The notes under the pieces were generated by a model. The model saw only the letters and a list, made by a program, of their open reading frames with translations, was not told the DNA's origin and did no database searches. A program made the translations under genes and the position numbers. Shown here piece by piece: positions 46,222 through 54,565 of a stretch of 64,000 nucleotides of DNA. Each line of letters opens with the position of its first letter. Position 1 is the stretch's first letter. Source of the stretch: Streptomyces dangxiongensis (GTDB lineage Bacteria; Actinomycetota; Actinomycetes; Streptomycetales; Streptomycetaceae); contig NZ_CP033073.1 of assembly GCF_003675325.1 (NCBI RefSeq), positions 6,758,001-6,822,000 of the forward strand. Direction: 5' to 3'.

Positions 46222-46330
46222 TCACCGGTTCTCCAGGCCGTCGTCGCCGTGCAGCATCTTCCGGATACGGGTGCGGTGCAGCACGTACAGAGCGGCGAAG
46301 AGGACACCGGCCTGCACGCCAGGGCGAGCA
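46222..46330 (-). pseudogene. C-terminal fragment of an unknown membrane protein
   Basis: On the minus strand ending at a TGA at 46222, about 30 residues read AGVLFAALYVLHRTRIRK, then MLHGDDGLENR, a hydrophobic helix followed by a charged tail. No start or ribosome site matches this frame. It is likely the end of a deleted membrane-protein gene; low confidence. Confidence 0.35.
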
Positions 46331-46433
46331 GCCGGTGTCGGCGGGCACGAGCCGGCCGGAGTGCCACAACTCCCGTGCGAGCCGCTGCCGTTCACCGGCC
46401 CCGACGGCTGAGGGAGTGGCCGGGGCGCGGCTC

Positions 46434-47216
46434 TCAGCGCTTGGTGGTGCTGTTGAACAGCGAACGGCACCAGACGTAGCCGACCAGCGCGATGCCGGCG
46501 CACCAGCCGAGCGAGATCCAGCCGTCGGCGCCGATCTCCGAGCCGGAGAGCAGGCCGCGCAGTGTCTCGGTCATCGGCGTGAACGGCTGGTACTCGGCGA
46601 ACCAGCGCAGGCCCGGTGACATCGAGTCGGCCGGCACGAACGCGGAGCCGAGGAACGGCAGGAACTGGACCAGCAGTGGCTTGTTGCTCGCGGACTCGAC
46701 GGTCTTGGAGATCAGGCCGAACGCCGCCGCGAGCCAGGTCACCGCGAAGGCGATGGCCGCGAGGAGACCGGCGGCGGCGAGCCACTCCAGCGGACTCGCG
46801 TCCGACCGGAAACCGAGGGCGAGCGCCACCGCCACGACCAGGACGACACTCACCATCGTCTGGATGACGCTGCCGATCACATGTCCGGTCATGAACGACG
46901 ACCGCGTGATGTTCATGGTGCGGAAGCGGTTGATGATGCCCTCGGTCATGTCGGAACAGACCGCGATCGAGGTGGACATCGCCCCGGCCGCCACCCCCAT
47001 GACGACGATGCCGGGCGTCAGGTACTCCAGGTAGGCGTCCCGGCCGCCGCCCATTCCGGCTCCGATGGAGTCCCCGAAGGCGTAGACGAACAGCAGCAGC
47101 ATCAGGACCGGGAGCATGGAGGCCCCGAGCGACACGGCCGGATAGCGGAGCGCGTGCCTGAGGTTGCGACGCAGCATCGTCATCGAGTCGTGCACGGCGT
47201 AGGTGAGGGCGCTCAT
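46434..47216 (-). CDS. ABC-2 type exporter permease (DrrB-like)
   Basis: A 260-residue permease with six membrane segments of the ABC-2 family. The FRTMNITRSSFMTGHVIGSV coupling-helix region and the PLLVQFLPFLGSAFVPADSM segment are typical of daunorubicin-resistance DrrB proteins. It overlaps the ATPase gene by four bases and is last of a four-gene minus-strand run. It likely exports a lipid or natural product; substrate unknown. Confidence 0.92.
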   Translation of the reverse strand: MSALTYAVHDSMTMLRRNLRHALRYPAVSLGASMLPVLMLLLFVYAFGDSIGAGMGGGRDAYLEYLTPGIVVMGVAAGAMSTSIAVCSDMTEGIINRFRTMNITRSSFMTGHVIGSVIQTMVSVVLVVAVALALGFRSDASPLEWLAAAGLLAAIAFAVTWLAAAFGLISKTVESASNKPLLVQFLPFLGSAFVPADSMSPGLRWFAEYQPFTPMTETLRGLLSGSEIGADGWISLGWCAGIALVGYVWCRSLFNSTTKR

Positions 47217-48232
47217 CGCAGGGTCTCCTTGAGGTGCGGCGGGGTGCTGGTGCCGGCCCCGGTGGTGCCGTCGCCGGTCAGGGTGAGGAACACGTCGTCG
47301 AGGTCGGGGGTGTGCACGGAGAGGTCGGCGGCGCGGACACCGGCGGTGTCGAGCCGGTCGAGCAGGGCGCGCAGCGCGTCGAGGCCGCCGTCGCCCGCCA
47401 CGCGCACGGCGAGGTTCTCGTCGTCACGGACCGCGCCGGGGAAGGCGGTGGCCGCGCGCTCGTACTCGGCGGGGTCGGTGAACCGCAGCCGTACGTGGCT
47501 GCCGGGGATCTGCGCCTTGAGTTCGTCGGCGGTGCCCTCGGCGACGATCCGGCCGCCGTCGAGCACGGCGATCCGGTCGGCCAACTGGTCGGCCTCCTCC
47601 AGGTACTGGGTGGTGAGGAAGACGGTGGTGCCGCCCGCGACCAGTGCGCGGACCGTGTCCCACATGGTGCGGCGGCTGCGTGGGTCGAGCCCCGTGGTCG
47701 GCTCGTCCAGGAAGATCACCTGAGGGTCGCCGACCAGCGTCATGGCGAGGTCGAGCCGGCGCCGCATACCGCCGGAGAAGGTCGCGGCCCGCTTGTGGGC
47801 GACGTCCGCGATGTCGAACCGCCGGAGCAACTCCCGGGCACGGGACCGTCCTTCCCGCTTGCCGAGGCGCAGCAGGTCGGCCATGAGGATCAGGTTCTCC
47901 TCGGCGGTGAGCAGGTCGTCGAGCGCGGCGAACTGCCCGGTGACACCGATCGCGGCGCGCACCCCGTCCGGTGACGTGGCGATGTCGTGGCCCGCGACCT
48001 GGGCCTGGCCGCCGTCGGCGGCGATGAGCGTGGACAGGATCTGCACAGTGGTGGTCTTGCCGGCGCCGTTGGGCCCGAGCAGCGCGAACACCGACCCGGC
48101 CGGGATGCGCAGATCGATGCCGTCGAGCACGGTTCTGCCGCCGTACGACTTGCGCAGACCGACGACGGAGACGGCGGGGGGCGACTGGGGACCGTCGCCC
48201 CGCATGGACGTGGGCATGACAGATGAAGGCAT
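47213..48232 (-). CDS. ABC exporter ATPase (DrrA-like)
   Basis: A 339-residue ATPase. Walker A GPNGAGKTT lies near residues 53-61, the signature FSGGMRRRLD, Walker B VIFLDEPTTGLD, and the C-terminal regulatory DrrA domain (DVFLTLTGD). It works with the following permease. Upstream on the same strand are a DUF4097 protein and a ribbon-helix-helix protein; this block is seen in many Streptomyces. Confidence 0.94.
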   Translation of the reverse strand: MPSSVMPTSMRGDGPQSPPAVSVVGLRKSYGGRTVLDGIDLRIPAGSVFALLGPNGAGKTTTVQILSTLIAADGGQAQVAGHDIATSPDGVRAAIGVTGQFAALDDLLTAEENLILMADLLRLGKREGRSRARELLRRFDIADVAHKRAATFSGGMRRRLDLAMTLVGDPQVIFLDEPTTGLDPRSRRTMWDTVRALVAGGTTVFLTTQYLEEADQLADRIAVLDGGRIVAEGTADELKAQIPGSHVRLRFTDPAEYERAATAFPGAVRDDENLAVRVAGDGGLDALRALLDRLDTAGVRAADLSVHTPDLDDVFLTLTGDGTTGAGTSTPPHLKETLR

Positions 48233-48297
48233 GGAGCCCTCCCGTTCGGAGGCTGACGTGACGGTGGGGGAGTGGGCGAGTGCGCGGGGCCCGGTCC

Positions 48298-49143
48298 TCA
48301 GGAGCGGGCGCGGCGCACGTCGATGTTTCCGTAGCGGGTGCGGGCGCGGACCTCGACGGTGTCCTCCGACTTCCCCGGGGTGGCGGACGCGGTGAGCGTG
48401 TTGCGGACCTGCCCGTGCCCGGAGCTGACGTCCAGCCAGGCGGCGGTGCCCTCGCGGACACCGACCTCGATGGCGCCGTAGGACGTCTCCAACTGGACTG
48501 TCCCGCGCGCGACTTCGACGACACGCAGGGTTCCGTGGGCGGTGGTGGCGACGACCGGGCCCTCGGCGCGCGCGATGTCGATGTCACCGTTGGCGCCGCT
48601 CACCCGCAGCTCGCCGCTCGCGGCGCCGACGGTCGTGGTGCCGTGCGAGTTCTTCAGGACGGCGGGGCCGTCGACGGTGCCGACGCGCAGGCTGCCGGAG
48701 CTGGTGGCGATCTCGGCCGTGCCCTCGATCCGGTCGACGGTGATCGAGCCGTGGGAGGCGGTCAGGTGGAGCGGCCCGGTCGTGTCGAGGCGGACGTCAC
48801 CGGACGAGGTCTTGACGCGCACCTCGCCGAGCCGGCCCTCACCGAGCACCTGCACCCAGGAGCCGGTCATGTCGACGTGCGAGCCCGTGGGCAGTTCGAC
48901 CGTCACGTCGACGGTGCCGGCGCGCCCGACGAGACTGCGGTGCTTGGGCGTCCTGACCGTCAGGACGCCGCTCGCGTACGTGACCTCGGTCTGGGCCGCC
49001 GCCCGCACGTCCTGGTCCCGCTTCGGGTCGCGGGGGAGCACCTCGACGACCGTGTCGAGGCGGTCGCCCGCGGCGAACCGGATGGAACCCGCGTACACGT
49101 GGGCGGTGGCCGAAACCGGTTCGGGAGTGTCGAAAGAAGGCAT
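48298..49143 (-). CDS. DUF4097-family beta-helix protein
   Basis: A 281-residue soluble protein made of short beta repeats (GSVRFAAGDRL-like strands and repeats such as VRVKTSSGDVRLDTTGPLH and VTASHGSITVDRIEGTAEI). The DUF4097 fold forms a right-handed beta-helix. No signal peptide, so it is cytosolic. In this operon setting it may sense or bind a cell-envelope stress ligand or act as a partner of the ABC exporter. That is inference. Confidence 0.88.
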   Translation of the reverse strand: MPSFDTPEPVSATAHVYAGSIRFAAGDRLDTVVEVLPRDPKRDQDVRAAAQTEVTYASGVLTVRTPKHRSLVGRAGTVDVTVELPTGSHVDMTGSWVQVLGEGRLGEVRVKTSSGDVRLDTTGPLHLTASHGSITVDRIEGTAEIATSSGSLRVGTVDGPAVLKNSHGTTTVGAASGELRVSGANGDIDIARAEGPVVATTAHGTLRVVEVARGTVQLETSYGAIEVGVREGTAAWLDVSSGHGQVRNTLTASATPGKSEDTVEVRARTRYGNIDVRRARS

Positions 49144-49233
49144 GACTGTACCGTCCTCATGGGTCGTCGGATCGTTCCCGCTGGTGGGGCGTGGCGCGGG
49201 TGAAGTGGTGCCGGTGGAGCGGTGCGGGTGCGG

Positions 49234-49752
49234 TCAGCGCACCCAGCCCGTGAAGCTCTGGCCGATGGTGTGGGTCTTCTCCGGCGTCCGCGGTCGCGTG
49301 CCGCTGTCGACCGCGGCCGACACGGCCCGGACCAGCCACGCGTTGACCGACAGGCCCTCGCGGCTCGCGGCCTCCTCGGCGCGCGCCTTCAGCGGGGCCG
49401 GCAGACGCAGGTTGACGCGGGCGGTGCCGCCCTCCTCGGCGTCGGCGGGCGCCTGTGCCCTCGGCGCTTCGACGGGCCCGGCGACCGCTTCCGTGGCTCC
49501 GCCGTCGGTGGGCGGCGGTGTCACCACGAAGTCGGGGTCCAGCCCGCGCAGCCGTACGTCCACCGAACCGGGAGCGAGGTCGCGGGTGACTTCGTCCATC
49601 GCGGCGGACAGTACGTGGAGCATGGTCAGCCGGGTCGCCGACTCCAGGGGAGCGGTGAGCCGCTCGGCCAGCTCGCGGGCTTCTTCCCCGCCGGCCTCGG
49701 CGGCCACCGCGAGTTCCCGGTGCAGGGCTTCGACATACGGGGTGAGGTCCAT
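49234..49752 (-). CDS. Ribbon-helix-helix (HicB/Arc-like) regulator
   Basis: A 172-residue protein whose C-terminus (residues about 110-150) carries a ribbon-helix-helix domain: [39 protein letters not shown]. The N-terminal half is helical and acidic. It is first of the operon with DUF4097 and DrrAB-type genes and probably represses it from the promoter near 49760. No HicA-type toxin is adjacent. Confidence 0.85.
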   Translation of the reverse strand: MDLTPYVEALHRELAVAAEAGGEEARELAERLTAPLESATRLTMLHVLSAAMDEVTRDLAPGSVDVRLRGLDPDFVVTPPPTDGGATEAVAGPVEAPRAQAPADAEEGGTARVNLRLPAPLKARAEEAASREGLSVNAWLVRAVSAAVDSGTRPRTPEKTHTIGQSFTGWVR

Positions 49753-50368
49753 GACGCCATCATGGCGCCATAGTGGTGCCATGCGCAAGTCCCGGTGGTG
49801 CCTCGCTTGACATGAATGTGGGAGCAGGGCGGTGCAGCGCCTGGTGGCGCCGGTTGGCGCCCAGGCAGTGCCAGGTGGCACCAATCTGGGCCGGGGGGAG
49901 CTTTCGGCCGTAGGTGTGACAGAAGTGTGAGCATGACACTGGGAGAAAAATCTGTCACGACGGAAGTAGACATTGCCCTGTCGCAGGGTTACTGTTGTCG
50001 ACGAAGCCAAGAAGTCCACGTGGGCACGGCAGAGACGAACTGCCGTGCATGCAGGTCGAGCAGGACGCGACCCGAGAGGTCGCGGGCAGTACCCGCGGTA
50101 TCCAGCAGTGATGAACCGAGTAAGAGTAAGGAGCAGACGCCATCAGGATCGCCCGGGCGAGGAAAGAGTCCGCCCGGGTACCGCAGGCCCCGGATTGGAA
50201 GGTGGTCCCCGGTCACGCATCCGCGATCCCCGCAGCCCCGCCCTCCCAGGCGGAGCCTGTGGACAGAGAACGCCGGCGAAGTCAGCCGGTAGATGGTGTT
50301 GAAAGCTCGGGGCCCGGGTGCCGTACGGCGCCCGGGCCCCCCGATGCGTCCCCGGGAAGAAGAGGTCT
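49753..50368 (+). promoter_or_regulatory. Long structured leader upstream of the MerR gene
   Basis: A 616-base region without a secure gene, rich in strong hairpins reading toward the MerR gene. GCACGGCAG pairs with CTGCCGTGC (50024-50048). CGCGACC pairs with GGTCGCG (50066-50084), but the same CGCG also pairs in CGCGGG with CCCGCG (50081-50097), so these two hairpins exclude each other. CCCGGGCG pairs with CGCCCGGG (50152-50178), with a purine-rich AGGAAAGAG in the loop. A short Arg-rich frame (ATG 50111 to 50302) crosses it. The arrangement suggests a cis-regulatory RNA. Confidence 0.55.
50309..50340 (+). terminator. Very stable hairpin just upstream of the MerR start
   Basis: GGGGCCCGGG and CCCGGGCCCC form a perfect ten-base stem, extended inside by GCC/GGC pairs, ending 28 bases before the MerR ATG. 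There is no T-run. It could terminate transcription within the leader (attenuation) or end an upstream transcript. Confidence 0.65.
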
Positions 50369-50713
50369 ATGCCCCCTCGCAGTACCCGCGCCGTCGACAC
50401 TCTCGACGATGACGACTACCCCGCCTACACGATGGGCCGGGCCGCCGACATGCTCGGCACCACTCCCGCCTTCCTCCGCGCACTGGGCGAACGCCGCCTG
50501 ATCACCCCCCTGCGCTCCGAGGGCGGCCACCGCCGCTACTCCCGCTACCAACTGCGCGTCGCCGCCCGCGCGCGCGAACTCGTCGACCAGGGCACCCCCA
50601 TCGAGGCCGCCTGCCGCATCGTCATCCTCGAGGACCAGCTCGAGGAGGCTCAGCGCATCAACGAGCAGTTGCGTGCCCGGGCCGGCGGGGCGCAGTCGAA
50701 GACCCTGGTCTGA
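50369..50713 (+). CDS. MerR-type helix-turn-helix regulator
   Basis: A 114-residue regulator from the ATG at 50369 with an AAGAAGAGG site. The helix-turn-helix is [45 protein letters not shown] (about residues 19-65), followed by a helix with the usual MerR dimer region ([28 protein letters not shown]). It lacks a C-terminal effector domain, so it senses by other means or only binds DNA. Related small MerR proteins are conserved across Streptomyces. It lies downstream of the structured leader. Confidence 0.9.
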   Translation: MPPRSTRAVDTLDDDDYPAYTMGRAADMLGTTPAFLRALGERRLITPLRSEGGHRRYSRYQLRVAARARELVDQGTPIEAACRIVILEDQLEEAQRINEQLRARAGGAQSKTLV

Positions 50714-50847
50714 CCCGGACCTGCGAACCCCGGGCCCCGGCCGCCGGCAGGCAGACGCCACCCCCCGTCGGCAGCCGGGTCCGGTCCCGGCGCTCCTTCC
50801 CGTTCCACTCACTCATCGCCCGCTTGCCGCCTTCCGCCCGGGACCGT

Positions 50848-52560
50848 TCACAGGGGTGGCCGCACGGCCAGCAAGGCGACGTCGTCCAGGCCGGGCGGGT
50901 GGACGCGGCGCAGCAGCTCGTCGGTGAAGGACTCCAGCGAACGGTGGGCGAGGGCGGCGGCGTGCTGGCGCAACCGGTCCAGGCCGTCGTCCAGGGTCTG
51001 CCCGGGCGCTTCGATCATGCCGTCGGTGTACAGCAACAGGGTCGACCCGGGCGGCAGCATGACCGTTGCGTCGGGGCGGGGAGCGTTGACCCCCGTTCCC
51101 AGGAGGAGCCCGTGGCCGTCGGTGAGGTAGGACGCCAGGCCGTCGCGGGTGACGAGCAGGGGCGGCGGATGGCCGGCGTTGGTCCAGGACAGCACCCAGT
51201 CGCCGCCGCCGTCCCGCACCACGCGGGCCATGACGAGGGTGGCCATGGTGACGTCGGTGATGGGCATCATCGCCTCATCCAGCCGTTCGACGATGCGGCT
51301 GGGGGGCTCCTTCTGCGACCAGGCGTAGGCACGCAGCATGTTGCGGAGCTGGGCCATGCCGGCCGCGGCCTCCAGATCGTGTCCCACGACGTCCCCGATG
51401 ACCAGGCCGGTGGCCCCGTCGGACAGGGTGAAGGCGTCGTACCAGTCACCGCCGACGTGTGAGCCGTCGGGAGCGGGCAGGTAGCGGACGGTCATCTGGA
51501 GCCCGGGCACACGTGGCATCTGCGGCAGCAGGTGGTTCTGCATGGTCTCGGCGACCTTGCGCTGACGCTGGTAGAGGCGGGCGTTGTCCAGGGCCAGGCC
51601 GGCCCGGCGGGCGATGTCCTCGACCAGGGGAAGGTCGCTGCCGGCGAAGTTCCCGGGCTTCTCGGCCCGGCCCAGGGTGAGCGCGCCCAGGACTTCGCGG
51701 GCCGTGCGTATCGGGGCGATCGCCGCGGAGTGGATGCCGGTGGCGTCGAACAGCCGGCGCTGTTCCACCGCGATGCCGGAGTCCGGCGGCCCGTGGTAGG
51801 TCTCGGGCCCGGCCAGGGTGGAGGCGACGCCGCGCAGGGCCCGCGACAGGGGCATCGGGGACTGCTCCGGCACGGGCGGCATCGGCCCCTGGAGGTCCTC
51901 GTGGTGCGTCAGGCGGTCGCCGTCGGCCTGGACCACGGCGGTGCGCCACACCTCGTCGCGTTCGGTGATCAGGTCGATGACGACCCAGTCCGCCAGCCGG
52001 GGCACGACCAGCGTCACCAGCCTGCGCAGGGTCTCGTCGACCTCCAGGGTGGAGGTGAGCTGGGTGGTGGTCTCGGCCAGCAGAGCCAGCCGCTCGAGTT
52101 CGGTCAGCGACTCGGCGGCATGCTGCGGGCGCGTGCCGAGGTCCGGCAGCGGCTCGGGGGCGTGGAAGATGACGATCGTGCCGTTCACCCCCGGGCCGAG
52201 CGTGTAGGGGCTGATCAGCCAGGAGACGGTCATTACAGAGCCGTCGGCGTGGGCGAAGTAGTCCTCGTCGGCCTGCGCCGCGCGTCCCGCGTGGAAGGCC
52301 TGCCGCATGCTGCACCGAGTGGCGGGCAGAGGATGTCCCTCCGGCCCGCGGTGCAGGAGGTCGTGGGCGTCGCGGCCGACGAGTTCCGCGGCGGAGCGGC
52401 CCAGCACGCGTTCGGCGCTGCTGTTGGCGACGAGGATGCGGCCCTGCTCGTCCACGACGTACGCGGGCGCCCCGATGGCCTCCAGCGCGGAGGCCGATCC
52501 GGCGGGAGGCGCTGCCCAGGTCTCCCGCCGACCGGTCTCCGTCTTCTCCGGTTCCGCCAT
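50848..52560 (-). CDS. PAS-GAF-PP2C (SpoIIE-type) serine phosphatase
   Basis: A 570-residue regulatory phosphatase. PAS domain at about 28-135 (IGAPAYVVDEQGRILVANSSAERVLG), GAF-like domain about 160-330, then a SpoIIE/PP2C domain (about 345-568) with metal-binding Asp in GGDWYDAF, VIGDVVGHD and GLDDVALL. Such proteins dephosphorylate anti-anti-sigma (STAS) proteins in sigma-factor partner switching. A lone STAS protein lies at 36.3-36.6 kb, too far to assign as partner. No membrane segments. Confidence 0.93.
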   Translation of the reverse strand: MAEPEKTETGRRETWAAPPAGSASALEAIGAPAYVVDEQGRILVANSSAERVLGRSAAELVGRDAHDLLHRGPEGHPLPATRCSMRQAFHAGRAAQADEDYFAHADGSVMTVSWLISPYTLGPGVNGTIVIFHAPEPLPDLGTRPQHAAESLTELERLALLAETTTQLTSTLEVDETLRRLVTLVVPRLADWVVIDLITERDEVWRTAVVQADGDRLTHHEDLQGPMPPVPEQSPMPLSRALRGVASTLAGPETYHGPPDSGIAVEQRRLFDATGIHSAAIAPIRTAREVLGALTLGRAEKPGNFAGSDLPLVEDIARRAGLALDNARLYQRQRKVAETMQNHLLPQMPRVPGLQMTVRYLPAPDGSHVGGDWYDAFTLSDGATGLVIGDVVGHDLEAAAGMAQLRNMLRAYAWSQKEPPSRIVERLDEAMMPITDVTMATLVMARVVRDGGGDWVLSWTNAGHPPPLLVTRDGLASYLTDGHGLLLGTGVNAPRPDATVMLPPGSTLLLYTDGMIEAPGQTLDDGLDRLRQHAAALAHRSLESFTDELLRRVHPPGLDDVALLAVRPPL

Positions 52561-52868
52561 CTCCTCGCCTTCCGGATCATCGAGGTGCCACCCCGCTCGT
52601 TGCTTCGCACATTGTGACGCGCCGGGCCCTTCGCACGCCTGGTTGCCGTATGCCCCGTCGCGGCGGGACCTCTCACATCATCCCGTGCCCGGCGGTGTCG
52701 GCATCGCCACAGCCGGGACCGGCGCAGGCGCCGTCGCGCACGCACGCCCAGCAGTACCGAGTCTCACACCCACCGGCCGGACCCGCGCGCGTGAGCGGCT
52801 CCGCCGCACCGGGCCCGCCGAGAACCCGGGTGCCGGCCGGTCACCGCAACCACCCCCACCGCGGCGGC
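52561..52868. other. Intergenic before the tandem repeat array
   Basis: About 300 bases holding the promoter for the PP2C gene. No gene recognised; frames are Arg/Pro-rich. Confidence 0.4.
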
Positions 52869-53316
52869 GGTCCCGGCCCACCCGCCCCCGCCCGGGGCGG
52901 TCGGTGCCGGTCCACCCGCCTCCGCCCGGTGCGGACGGTGCCGGTCCACCCGCCTACGCCTGGTGCGGTCGGTGCCGGTCCACCCGCCTACGCCTGGTGC
53001 GGTCGGTGCCGGCCCCCCGCCTCGCCCGGAGCGGACGGTCCCGGCCCCCCACCCACCCCGCCCGGAGCGGACGGTCCCGGCCTCCCACCCACCCCGCCCG
53101 GTGTGGACGGTCCCGGCCCACCCCGCCTCCGCCCGGTGCGGACGGTGCCTTGCACACCCGCCCCCGCCTGGTGCGGTCGGTGCCGGCTCCCGCCTCCGCC
53201 CGGTGCGGACGGCGCCGCCCCCCGCCTCCGCCCGGCACGGACGGCCCCGCCCACTCGCCCCGCCCGGTGCGGACAGTGTCGGTCCACTCGCCCCGCCCGG
53301 TGCGGACGGGCCGGCC
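52869..53316. repeat. Tandem repeat array of about 13 units, 32-36 bp
   Basis: A GC-rich unit with core CCCGGTGCGGACGGTGCCGG, then TCCACCCGCCTCCG recurs about 13 times. The first four units are exactly 34 bases apart (GGTG at 52903, 52937, 52971, 53005); later units are 32-36 bases. Since 34 is not a multiple of three the array shifts frame every copy, so it is not coding. It ends about 40 bases before the DUF6153 gene. Confidence 0.85.
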
Positions 53317-53366
53317 TCGGTGTGCCACTGTCCGGTGGTCGTCCCCGGCGCCGTACGATGTGGCCG

Positions 53367-53777
53367 ATGTCCCCGACGACCGGTGCCCGCCCGCACGCCT
53401 CGCCACCGCCCCGGCGGCACTGGCGTGCGCTGCTCGTGCTGGCGGTGCTGGCCGGGCTGCTCGGTATGCACGCTCTGGCGCCCGGCGGGGGCATGGGACA
53501 CGCGGGACACGTCCGGGCCGCACACGGCACGGTCGCCGTCACCGCGCCGGACGACTGCCCGGACGGCGACGGACACTGCGGCGGCCACCGGCCGCACCAC
53601 GCCGACCCCGCCTGCGCCTCCGGCGCGGTGGACGGCGGCCCGCAGCTTCCCCCGCCGGTCCCCGGCCCGGCGCACGCCGCCGCGCCGGCGCCCTGCCCGC
53701 CTCCCGGTCCGGCCACCGCGCCCGAGGGCGCCCGCGCCCCGCCCGACCTGGCCGAACTCCAACTCCTGCGCATATAG
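53367..53777 (+). CDS. DUF6153-type His-rich exported protein
   Basis: A 136-residue protein with one hydrophobic segment (ALLVLAVLAGLLGMHALAP) near residues 20-38, then a His- and Cys-rich, Pro-rich domain (GHAGHVRAAHG, DDCPDGDGHCGGHRPHH) that could bind metal. It resembles the Streptomyces DUF6153 family. A TACGAT sequence ends seven bases before the ATG at 53367, so the transcript may be leaderless; an ATG at 53358 is the alternative. It is followed 92 bases later by a DUF305 lipoprotein, a frequent pairing. Confidence 0.75.
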   Translation: MSPTTGARPHASPPPRRHWRALLVLAVLAGLLGMHALAPGGGMGHAGHVRAAHGTVAVTAPDDCPDGDGHCGGHRPHHADPACASGAVDGGPQLPPPVPGPAHAAAPAPCPPPGPATAPEGARAPPDLAELQLLRI

Positions 53778-53869
53778 AGGCCGCCCCGGCCGCACACCCT
53801 GCCAGACGCGGGTGCCGCGGCCGCGTCCACGTGTACCCGAAATCCCTCCGGAACAGCAGGAGTTCCCGT

Positions 53870-54523
53870 ATGACCCGCCGTACGCAGACCCCCCGCGCCC
53901 TGACGCGCCGTGCCGCCGTCACCGTGGCCGCCGCGACCGCAGCCCTCCTCCTCGCCGCCTGCGGCGGGAACGGTGGCACCGAGGGCGCCGGCGGCAGCAC
54001 CGCCTCGGCCGCACCGAGCGCCTCCACCACCGCGCACAACGCCCAGGACGTCGCCTTCGCGCAGGGCATGATCCCGCACCACCGGCAGGCCCTGGAGATG
54101 GCGGAACTGGCCGACGACCGGGCCTCCTCGACGCGAGTCAAGGACCTCGCCGCTCGGATCGAGAAGGCTCAGGGACCGGAGATCCGCACCATGACCGGCT
54201 GGCTGACGTCCTGGGGCAAGCAGGTGCCCAGGACCGGCATGGACCACTCCGGTCACTCCGCCATGTCCGGGATGAGTGGGATGTCGTCGATGCAGGGAAT
54301 GATGGATGACGACGACATGACCGCGCTGAGGAAGGCCACCGGCAAGGAGTTCGACAGCCGGTTCCTGGCGCTGATGGTCGCGCACCACCAGGGCGCCGTC
54401 GAGATGGCCACGACCGAGCGGGACAAGGGCCGGTACGGCCCCGCCCTGACCATGGCGGACGCCGTCGTCACCGCCCAGACCGCCGAGATCAAGGAGATGA
54501 GGCAGCTCCTCGGCACCGGCTGA
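53870..54523 (+). CDS. DUF305 lipoprotein
   Basis: A 217-residue secreted lipoprotein. The signal ends in lipobox LAAC (Cys about residue 31). The DUF305 domain repeats two helical units, each with a His pair: AQGMIPHHRQALEMAELA and ALMVAHHQGAVEMA, joined by a Met/His/Ser-rich linker (GMDHSGHSAMSGMSGMSSMQGM). DUF305 proteins are often found with copper-resistance genes, so copper binding at the outer membrane face is likely (inference). An AGGAGTTC site precedes the ATG. Confidence 0.93.
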   Translation: MTRRTQTPRALTRRAAVTVAAATAALLLAACGGNGGTEGAGGSTASAAPSASTTAHNAQDVAFAQGMIPHHRQALEMAELADDRASSTRVKDLAARIEKAQGPEIRTMTGWLTSWGKQVPRTGMDHSGHSAMSGMSGMSSMQGMMDDDDMTALRKATGKEFDSRFLALMVAHHQGAVEMATTERDKGRYGPALTMADAVVTAQTAEIKEMRQLLGTG

Positions 54524-54565
54524 GCGCCCGGCGGGCGGGCGCCGGCACCGGCGCCCGCCCGTCCC

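Noticed and set aside
50111..50302. A 63-codon Arg-rich ORF in the MerR leader as a real protein gene
   Set aside because: No ribosome site and composition typical of non-coding GC-rich DNA; kept only as a possible leader frame in the finding.
52869..53316. The tandem repeats as a CRISPR array
   Set aside because: There are no unique spacers between units; the copies are contiguous and no cas genes are present.
52614..53777. A long Pro/Gly-rich ORF through the 34-bp repeat array into DUF6153
   Set aside because: The array shifts frame each unit and has no ribosome site or start at its beginning; the DUF6153 gene has its own start at 53367.
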